Source of the DNA: an uncultured Pelagibacteraceae bacterium
GTDB lineage: Bacteria > Pseudomonadota > Alphaproteobacteria > Pelagibacterales > Pelagibacteraceae
DNA: 61,588 nucleotides
Reading direction: 5' to 3'
Assembly: GCA_902543405.1 (NCBI GenBank)
Contig: CACBYC010000006.1
Coordinates: 1-61,588, forward strand
Shown here: positions 55,950-61,588 of the stretch, one piece after another
Numbering within the stretch: the first letter of the stretch is position 1
Layout: the number at the start of each line of letters is the position of its first letter
Program-made: the position numbers and the translations under genes
Notes under the pieces: model-generated
The model's input: only the letters and a program-made list of their open reading frames with translations
What the model was told of the DNA's origin: nothing
Databases searched by the model: none

Positions 55950-56783
55950 ATGACTCTTAAAACCTTTAAACCCTATACAAAATCAACAAGAGGCACCATT
56001 CTAATAAGTAGAGAAAATTTATGGAAAGGCAAACCATATAAAAATTTAACATCACCTAATAATTCGTCAAAAGGTAGAAATAACTATGGAAGAATAACAT
56101 CTAGAAATCATGGTGGGGGTCATAAGCAAAAATATAGAAAAATCGATTTTTATAGAAAAAAATTAGATATTTTTGCTGAAGTAGAAAGAATTGAATATGA
56201 TCCAAATAGATCATGCCATATTATGCTTGTTAAATTTGATGATGGCGAAAGATTTTATTACCTGGCACCAAAAGATATAAAAGTTGGAGACAAAATTAAA
56301 AATGGATCTAATTCAGAAATAAAGGTAGGCAACTGTCTTCCGCTTAAAGATATCCCCGTGGGTATTGACATACATAATGTTGAAATAAACCCAGGAGGTG
56401 GGGGTAAAATTGCAAGATCGGCAGGCGCCTCTGTTTCTATATCAGGGATTGATGGCAATTACTCAATTGTAAAAATGACTTCAGGCGAAGTTAGAAAAAT
56501 TAATTCAAATTCTTTAGCAACAATTGGTGTGCTATCAAACCCTGATCAAAAAAATATTAAAATAGGTAAAGCAGGAAGATCCAGATGGTTAGGTATAAGA
56601 CCTCATACTAGGGGAGTTGTAAAAAATCCAGTAGATCACCCGCATGGCGGCGGAGAAGGTAAATCTGCGGGAGGCAGACACCCAGTTTCACCCACAGGCC
56701 AGTCTGCAAAAGGATTAAAAACAAGAGATAATAAAAGAACAGATAAATTTATAATTAGAAGAAGAAAGAAAAAGAGAGCTTAA
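55950..56783 (+). CDS. rplB: 50S ribosomal protein L2
   Basis: The large core protein near the peptidyl transferase. GGHKQKYRKIDF and the SAGASVSISGIDGNY region and VDHPHGGGEGKS, with the key histidine, are present. The length is 277. Six bases from rpsS. Confidence 0.97.
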   Translation: MTLKTFKPYTKSTRGTILISRENLWKGKPYKNLTSPNNSSKGRNNYGRITSRNHGGGHKQKYRKIDFYRKKLDIFAEVERIEYDPNRSCHIMLVKFDDGERFYYLAPKDIKVGDKIKNGSNSEIKVGNCLPLKDIPVGIDIHNVEINPGGGGKIARSAGASVSISGIDGNYSIVKMTSGEVRKINSNSLATIGVLSNPDQKNIKIGKAGRSRWLGIRPHTRGVVKNPVDHPHGGGEGKSAGGRHPVSPTGQSAKGLKTRDNKRTDKFIIRRRKKKRA

Positions 56784-56786
56784 ATT

Positions 56787-57086
56787 ATGGCTAGATCAGT
56801 TTGGAAAGGTCCATTTGTAGAAGAAAGTTTAATTAGAAAAGTGGATAAGTTAAAAAATGATACTGTGAAAAAACCTATTAAAACATGGTCAAGAAAATCA
56901 ACAATTATTCCTGATTTTGTTGGATTAAGTTTTTTAATATACAATGGTAAGAAATTTATACCTATAACTGTATCTGAAGATATGGTTGGTCATAAATTTG
57001 GAGAATTTGCTCCAACACGACAGTTTTTTGGACATACACCAGCAGATAAGAAAGCAAAAGTAGAGGGAGGAGCGGCTAAAAAATAA
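56787..57086 (+). CDS. rpsS: 30S ribosomal protein S19
   Basis: A head protein forming a complex with S13. [16 protein letters not shown] and [15 protein letters not shown] are signatures. The 99 residues are slightly longer than the usual 92 because of the C-terminal [10 protein letters not shown] extension. It overlaps rplV by one base. Confidence 0.96.
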   Translation: MARSVWKGPFVEESLIRKVDKLKNDTVKKPIKTWSRKSTIIPDFVGLSFLIYNGKKFIPITVSEDMVGHKFGEFAPTRQFFGHTPADKKAKVEGGAAKK

Positions 57087-57481
57087 TGTCTAAATTAAAA
57101 AAAAAAATAGATACTAAAATAGTTAAATCTGTAAATAAAAATGTCAGATCTAGTACTAGAAAATTGAAACCTCTACTTAAATCTATTGTTGGAAAGAAAG
57201 TTGATATAGCAATAAGAAATTTAACATTTTCAGATAAAAGAATTTCAAAAGATATTAAAAAAACAATTTCTTCAGCCATCGCAAATGCAGAAAACAATTA
57301 TCAATATGATATTGATAAATTAATTGTAAAAGAGGCATATTGTGGAAAGCAAGTAGTTATGAAAAGGTTTAGAGCACGTGCTAAAGGAAGAGCGGCTGAG
57401 ATAATGAAACCATACTCAAATTTAACCATAATTTTAACAGAACAAAAAAAACAAACGGAGAGACATGGGACAAAAGGTTAA
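57086..57481 (+). CDS. rplV: 50S ribosomal protein L22
   Basis: A tunnel-constriction protein. The beta-hairpin and the C-terminal [30 protein letters not shown] are the clearest marks. The 131 residues are a little longer than in E. coli. Its end overlaps rpsC by 17 bases, the longest overlap in the block. Confidence 0.95.
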   Translation: MSKLKKKIDTKIVKSVNKNVRSSTRKLKPLLKSIVGKKVDIAIRNLTFSDKRISKDIKKTISSAIANAENNYQYDIDKLIVKEAYCGKQVVMKRFRARAKGRAAEIMKPYSNLTIILTEQKKQTERHGTKG

Positions 57482-58124
57482 TCCTGTAGGCTTAAGACTT
57501 GGCATAAATAGAGGTTGGGACTCTGTTTGGTATGCTAAGAAGAAAGATTTTGGAAACAATTTAATCGAAGATTTTAGAATAAGAAAATACATTAAGAAAA
57601 ATGTTGTAAATTCTGGTGTTTCAAAAGTTATGATTGAAAGAACCTCAAAAAAATGTTTTGTGACTATATATACTTCAAGACCTGGGTTTGTAATAGGTAA
57701 AAAGGGAACTGATATAGAGAAAATAAAAGGCAATTTGTCAAAATTAACCTCAAATGAAGTTGTTTTAAATATTAAAGAAGTTAAAAAACCTGAAACAAAC
57801 AGCTATCTAGTAGCTGAAAACATAGCTCAACAACTAGTAAAAAGAGTTTCATACAGAAGAGCAATGAAAAGAGCAATGCAATCAGCATTAAGATTAGGAG
57901 CAAAAGGTATAAAAGTTTCAATAAGTGGAAGATTGGGTGGTAATGAAATTGCTAGAACCGAATGGCTTAGGGAGGGAAGTATACCATCACATACCTTAAG
58001 AGCAGATATAGATTATTCTGAAGCAGAAGCTTTAACAACCTATGGAATAATAGGTATTAAAATATGGATATATAAGGGTGAAATATTTACAAGAGAATTT
58101 AGTCAAGAAAGGAACAAAGTTTAA
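57465..58124 (+). CDS. rpsC: 30S ribosomal protein S3
   Basis: A head protein at the mRNA entry. [20 protein letters not shown] is the normal start, the KH loop is [15 protein letters not shown] and the C-domain has [19 protein letters not shown]. The length is 219. It starts inside rplV. Confidence 0.97.
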   Translation: MGQKVNPVGLRLGINRGWDSVWYAKKKDFGNNLIEDFRIRKYIKKNVVNSGVSKVMIERTSKKCFVTIYTSRPGFVIGKKGTDIEKIKGNLSKLTSNEVVLNIKEVKKPETNSYLVAENIAQQLVKRVSYRRAMKRAMQSALRLGAKGIKVSISGRLGGNEIARTEWLREGSIPSHTLRADIDYSEAEALTTYGIIGIKIWIYKGEIFTREFSQERNKV

Positions 58125-58126
58125 AA

Positions 58127-58534
58127 ATGTTACAACCAACTAGAACTAAATTTAGAAAAGCACACAAAGGGAGAATTCATGGTAGTGCATCAAGATGTAA
58201 TGTTATGAATTATGGTTCATTTGGTTTGAAAGCTATTCAGCCAGAGAGAATCATTTCAAGGCAAATAGAAGCGGCTAGGGTCGCGTTAACTAGACATATG
58301 AAGAGACAAGGAAGAGTTTGGACTAGAATGTTCCCAAATATACCAGTATCAAAGAAGCCAACAGAAGTTAGAATGGGTAAAGGTAAAGGATCGCCTGAAT
58401 TTTGGGCCTGCAGAGTAAAACCTGGAAGAATATTGTTTGAAGTAGACGGTGTATCAGAAGTCATCGCTAAAGAAGCACTCTATAAAGCTTCAGCGAAGTT
58501 ACCAATAAAATGTAAATTTATTAAAAGAGTTTAA
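58127..58534 (+). CDS. rplP: 50S ribosomal protein L16
   Basis: A protein near the A-site t[38 protein letters not shown] and the [19 protein letters not shown] region are all present. The length is 135, without insert. Confidence 0.97.
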   Translation: MLQPTRTKFRKAHKGRIHGSASRCNVMNYGSFGLKAIQPERIISRQIEAARVALTRHMKRQGRVWTRMFPNIPVSKKPTEVRMGKGKGSPEFWACRVKPGRILFEVDGVSEVIAKEALYKASAKLPIKCKFIKRV

Positions 58535-58535
58535 A

Positions 58536-58724
58536 ATGAAAAAAAAAGAAATTAAAAAATTATCAAAAAAACAAATGATTGAAAACTTAGAAAAATTAAA
58601 AAAAGATCTTTTTAATTTCAGATTTCAAAAAGTAAATGGACAAATCAAAAGTCCATCAAAAATAACTGAAACCAAAAAAAATATTGCTATTATAAAGACA
58701 TTATTAGGAGCAAAAAATGCCTAA
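58536..58724 (+). CDS. rpmC: 50S ribosomal protein L29
   Basis: A 62-residue helical hairpin protein. [26 protein letters not shown] matches the L29 core. It overlaps rpsQ by eight bases. The lysine content is extreme, in keeping with its neighbours. Confidence 0.94.
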   Translation: MKKKEIKKLSKKQMIENLEKLKKDLFNFRFQKVNGQIKSPSKITETKKNIAIIKTLLGAKNA

Positions 58725-58953
58725 AAAAATACTAAATGGTATTGTAGTAAGTGATAAACCAAATAAAACAATCACAGTCTTAGTAGAAAGAAAATATCAA
58801 CACCCAGTTTTAAAAAAGGTTATGAAGGCAAGAAAGAAATATAATGCTCATGATGAAAATAATCAATTTAAGTTAGGTGATAAAGTATCAATTAAAGAAA
58901 GTAGACCTTATTCTAAAAATAAAAAATTTGAAGTTATGGATGGTGATAAATGA
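58717..58953 (+). CDS. rpsQ: 30S ribosomal protein S17
   Basis: An OB-fold rRNA binder of 78 residues. [20 protein letters not shown] is the typical start and [15 protein letters not shown] the end of the fold. It starts within rpmC and overlaps rplN by four bases (ATGA). Confidence 0.95.
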   Translation: MPKKILNGIVVSDKPNKTITVLVERKYQHPVLKKVMKARKKYNAHDENNQFKLGDKVSIKESRPYSKNKKFEVMDGDK

Positions 58954-59318
58954 TACAAGTACAAACAGAATTAATGGTAGCTGATAATACAGGTGCAAAA
59001 AAAATAGAGTGTATTAAAGTTCTTGGTGGATCCAAGAGGAGATATGCAAGTATTGGAGACACAATAGTTGTGGCTATAAAAGAGGCTATACCAAAAGGTA
59101 AAGTAAAAAAGGGTGCGGTACACAAAGCAGTTGTCGTTAGAGTTAAAAAGGGAATACATAGAAATGATGGATCAAAAGTTAGATTTGATAATAATGCAGC
59201 TGTTTTAACTGATGACAAAGGTGAGCCAATAGGAACTAGAATTTTTGGACCAGTCACAAGAGAGCTACGTAATAGAGGGCAAATGAAAATTATATCATTA
59301 GCACCAGAGGTACTTTAA
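58950..59318 (+). CDS. rplN: 50S ribosomal protein L14
   Basis: A subunit-interface protein of 122 residues. [19 protein letters not shown] and [13 protein letters not shown] are its signatures. It overlaps the next start by one base. Confidence 0.97.
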   Translation: MIQVQTELMVADNTGAKKIECIKVLGGSKRRYASIGDTIVVAIKEAIPKGKVKKGAVHKAVVVRVKKGIHRNDGSKVRFDNNAAVLTDDKGEPIGTRIFGPVTRELRNRGQMKIISLAPEVL

Positions 59319-59557
59319 TGATTAAAAAAGGTTTAAAAGTAAAGATTTTATGTGGAAAAGATAAAAACAAAGAAGGAGAGGTTATAGAAATCGACAGAAA
59401 AAATTACAGAGCTAAAGTTAAAGGTATTAATATTGTTAAAAAACACGTGAAAACGACAAAAGAAAAAAAGGGTGGAATAATATCTAAAGAAAACTTTGTT
59501 AATCTTTCTAATTTAAAATTATTTAAAGAAAATAAAAAAAAAGAAGCTAAAAAATAA
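59318..59557 (+). CDS. rplX: 50S ribosomal protein L24
   Basis: It starts large-subunit assembly. The KOW domain [23 protein letters not shown] and [14 protein letters not shown] are visible. At 79 residues it is shorter than the usual 100 or so; the C-terminal part after the KOW and loop is reduced. No frameshift was seen. Confidence 0.93.
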   Translation: MIKKGLKVKILCGKDKNKEGEVIEIDRKNYRAKVKGINIVKKHVKTTKEKKGGIISKENFVNLSNLKLFKENKKKEAKK

Positions 59558-60111
59558 TGGAACCAAGATTAAAAGACATAATATTAAAAGAAATTAATCC
59601 AAGCTTAAAAGAAATGTTTGGTTATAAAAACTTATATATGGGGCCAAAAATAGTAAAAATAGTATTGAATATGGGATTAGGACTTGACGGAAATGACGCC
59701 AAAATCATTAGCTCATGTCAAGAGGATCTTGCTAGTATTACTGGACAAAAACCAGTCATAACTAAATTCAGAAAATCAATAGCAAACTTTAAAACAAGAA
59801 AAAATACAAACTCTGGTTTAAAGGTGACTTTAAGAAAAAATAAAATGTATGAATTTATAGATAGGTTAATTAATATTGCACTTCCCAGGATAAAAGATTT
59901 TAGAGGATTGAGTTTAAAAGGCTTTGATAAATTTGGAAATTATACATTTGGGATTAAAGAACAGATAGTTTTTCCTGAAGTAAACTTTGATAAAGTTGAT
60001 AAAATAAGAGGTTTAGACATCACGGTAGTAATAAAAACTACAGATAAAAAACATAGTCTAGAGCTTCTTAAAAGATTAAATTTTCCATTTAAAGAGAATA
60101 GGAGTAGTTAA
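59557..60111 (+). CDS. rplE: 50S ribosomal protein L5
   Basis: A 5S rRNA binder. [36 protein letters not shown] and [20 protein letters not shown] are conserved. The length of 184 is standard. Confidence 0.97.
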   Translation: MEPRLKDIILKEINPSLKEMFGYKNLYMGPKIVKIVLNMGLGLDGNDAKIISSCQEDLASITGQKPVITKFRKSIANFKTRKNTNSGLKVTLRKNKMYEFIDRLINIALPRIKDFRGLSLKGFDKFGNYTFGIKEQIVFPEVNFDKVDKIRGLDITVVIKTTDKKHSLELLKRLNFPFKENRSS

Positions 60112-60416
60112 TGGCTAAATTGAGTTCAATAAATAAAAATAATAAACGAATTAAACTCTCAGATAAGTTTTATAAAAAAAGAGCAAAATTAAAAAAAATA
60201 ATTATGGATAAAAAAATACCATTCGAAGAAAGATTTAAGGCTCAACAAAAACTTTCAAATTTGCCTAGAAATTCAGCTAAAATTAGAGTTCGAAATAGGT
60301 GTCAAATAACAGGTAGACCACATGGAGTCTATCGAAAATTAAAAATATCAAGAATTGCATTAAGACAGTTAGGTCTTGAAGGTAAAATTCCAGGTATGGT
60401 AAAATCAAGTTGGTAG
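60111..60416 (+). CDS. rpsN: 30S ribosomal protein S14, zinc-free type
   Basis: The 101 residues correspond to the long form without the CxxC zinc ribbon. [28 protein letters not shown] is its core signature. It follows rplE by a one-base overlap and is 10 bases from rpsH. Confidence 0.96.
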   Translation: MAKLSSINKNNKRIKLSDKFYKKRAKLKKIIMDKKIPFEERFKAQQKLSNLPRNSAKIRVRNRCQITGRPHGVYRKLKISRIALRQLGLEGKIPGMVKSSW

Positions 60417-60426
60417 AAAGGATATT

Positions 60427-60822
60427 ATGAGTTTAAGTGACCCGATAGGAGATATGTTAGCAAGATTAAAAAATTCTCAAATGAGAAATCATAAAAAGAT
60501 TGAACTACCATCATCTAAATTCAAAGCTAAGATTGCCGAAATTTTAAAATCAGAAGGTTACATCATTGATTATGAGGTAAAATCAAAACAAAATAAGTCA
60601 AATTTATATATAAGTTTAAAATATAATTCGGGTAGTCCTGTTATAAGTTCGATAGAAAGGATATCAAAACCAGGAAGAAGAATTTTTTCAAGCGCTGAAA
60701 GCCTTCCAAAGGTAAACAATGGATTGGGAATAGCTATAATATCTACACCAAAAGGTGTTATGACTGACATTGATGCAAGAAAGCAAAAGGTTGGTGGTGA
60801 AATAATCTGCAAGGTATTTTAA
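60427..60822 (+). CDS. rpsH: 30S ribosomal protein S8
   Basis: A central-domain rRNA binder and, in E. coli, the spc repressor. MSLSDPIGDMLARLKNSQ and NGLGIAIISTPKGVMTDIDARKQKVGGEIICKVF are typical. The length is 131. Confidence 0.97.
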   Translation: MSLSDPIGDMLARLKNSQMRNHKKIELPSSKFKAKIAEILKSEGYIIDYEVKSKQNKSNLYISLKYNSGSPVISSIERISKPGRRIFSSAESLPKVNNGLGIAIISTPKGVMTDIDARKQKVGGEIICKVF

Positions 60823-61361
60823 TGTCTAAAATAGGTAAAATTAGCATAGCGATTCCTGATAAAGTCAAAGTAGGGTTAACTGGAAGTATGATAAACATAG
60901 AAGGTCCGCTTGGCAAAAAATCCTTAAATATAGATCTAGAAATTTTTGATTTAAATATCTCTGAAGGAAAAGAAGTATCAATTAAACCTAAAGAAAATAA
61001 TCAAAATAATAAAAGATTGTGGGGAATGAGTAGAAGTCTCATAAATAATGCAATGATTGGTGCTAGTAAAGGATATGAAAAAATTCTAGAGCTAACAGGA
61101 GTTGGATATAGAGCTGCCTTAAAAGGAAATATATTAAATCTTCAACTAGGTTTTAGTCATGATATAAATTTTCAAATACCAGAAGGAGTGAAAATTATGG
61201 TAGATAAGCAAAACATATTAAAGATTACTGGCACAGATAAACAACAAGTAGGAATGGTAGCTGCAGAAATTAAATCATTAAGACCACCAGAACCTTACAA
61301 AGGAAAAGGAATTAAAGAGCAAGGACAATATATCTTAAGAAAAGAAGGTAAGAAAAAATAA
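60822..61361 (+). CDS. rplF: 50S ribosomal protein L6
   Basis: A 50S protein of 179 residues at the base of the stalk. [33 protein letters not shown] and [18 protein letters not shown] are its signatures. It ends by TAATG overlap with rplR. Confidence 0.97.
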   Translation: MSKIGKISIAIPDKVKVGLTGSMINIEGPLGKKSLNIDLEIFDLNISEGKEVSIKPKENNQNNKRLWGMSRSLINNAMIGASKGYEKILELTGVGYRAALKGNILNLQLGFSHDINFQIPEGVKIMVDKQNILKITGTDKQQVGMVAAEIKSLRPPEPYKGKGIKEQGQYILRKEGKKK

Positions 61362-61588
61362 TGAAAAAATCAACATTAGAAAGAAAAAAATACAGAGTAA
61401 GAAACAAAATTAAAAAAGTTTCCTCATCCTCAAGATATAGATTAAGTGTAAACAGATCTGCCAAAAATATAAGTGCACAAATTATTGATGATATTAAAAA
61501 TATAACCTTAGTTTCTGCATCATCAAATACGAAAGATATAAAATCACAAAAAAAAAATAAAAAAGATTTATCAACTATAGTAGCAGAA
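61361..61588 (+). CDS. rplR: 50S ribosomal protein L18, 3' end cut by window edge
   Basis: The start overlaps the rplF stop. The visible 76 residues, [36 protein letters not shown] and ITLVSASS, match L18, which binds 5S rRNA beside L5. The frame is still open at the last base, so the end is outside the window. Confidence 0.93.
   Translation, partial: MKKSTLERKKYRVRNKIKKVSSSSRYRLSVNRSAKNISAQIIDDIKNITLVSASSNTKDIKSQKKNKKDLSTIVAE

Overview
The window looks like a chromosomal segment of a very AT-rich, streamlined alphaproteobacterium, most likely of the SAR11 clade (Pelagibacterales). The reasons are very low GC, lysine- and isoleucine-rich proteins, genes that mostly abut or overlap by TAATG/ATGA junctions, almost no intergenic DNA, single promoters feeding long operons, a DmdA/GcvT-like methyltransferase, and the gene order tRNA-Tyr, tRNA-Gly, tuf, tRNA-Trp, secE, nusG. 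The clade assignment is inference; no rRNA gene lies in the window to confirm it.

Layout. (1) Bases 1-5244 are the end of a surface-polysaccharide island, extremely A-rich: a truncated methyltransferase, a family 2 glycosyltransferase, GDP-mannose 4,6-dehydratase, a DegT-type sugar aminotransferase, a sugar C-methyltransferase and two tandem cupin sugar-modifying proteins, the second without its metal histidines. (2) Bases 5380-12732 are housekeeping genes: a YdcF-like protein, class II DAHP synthase, nadE, cysS, citramalate synthase, a TrmJ-type RNA methyltransferase and rpsD, which has its own promoter. (3) Bases 13351-20559 on the minus strand form one tightly packed nine-gene unit: sfsA, map, purB, purC, purS, purQ, purL, bolA, grxD. 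(4) Bases 20582-27890 are mixed plus-strand genes: a CinA-like protein, a gamma-glutamylcyclotransferase-like protein, azlCD, a phytanoyl-CoA dioxygenase-like protein, a large secreted protein with a SHOCT-like N-terminus, then small membrane proteins and a hydratase.

(5) Bases 27887-34888 are the most unusual part. A minus-strand unit (ComA-like protein, phosphoglycosyl-glycerate phosphatase, glucosyl-phosphoglycerate synthase) is divergent from a plus-strand unit (TctC solute receptor, a TctA-TctB fusion permease, a second ComA-like protein). Two divergent members of the phosphosulfolactate synthase family thus bracket a tripartite tricarboxylate-type transporter, beside a compatible-solute pathway. 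This is my best candidate for an undescribed system, perhaps for uptake and conversion of a sulfonate or hydroxycarboxylate.

(6) Bases 35007-38197 hold tRNA-Leu directly fused to nadK, a DmdA-like methyltransferase, a secreted-protein gene broken by an in-frame TAA, tRNA-Thr and rlmB. (7) From 38249 to the right edge runs the translation and transcription block: tRNA-Tyr, tRNA-Gly, tuf, tRNA-Trp, secE, nusG, rplKAJL, rpoBC, then after a 160-base gap with a good promoter rpsL, rpsG, fusA, rpsJ, rplCDWB, rpsS, rplV, rpsC, rplP, rpmC, rpsQ, rplNXE, rpsN, rpsH, rplF and a truncated rplR. The usual rif, str, S10 and spc operons are joined end to end, and tuf sits before secE rather than after fusA.

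No rRNA, insertion sequence, phage gene, CRISPR array or replication origin was seen.
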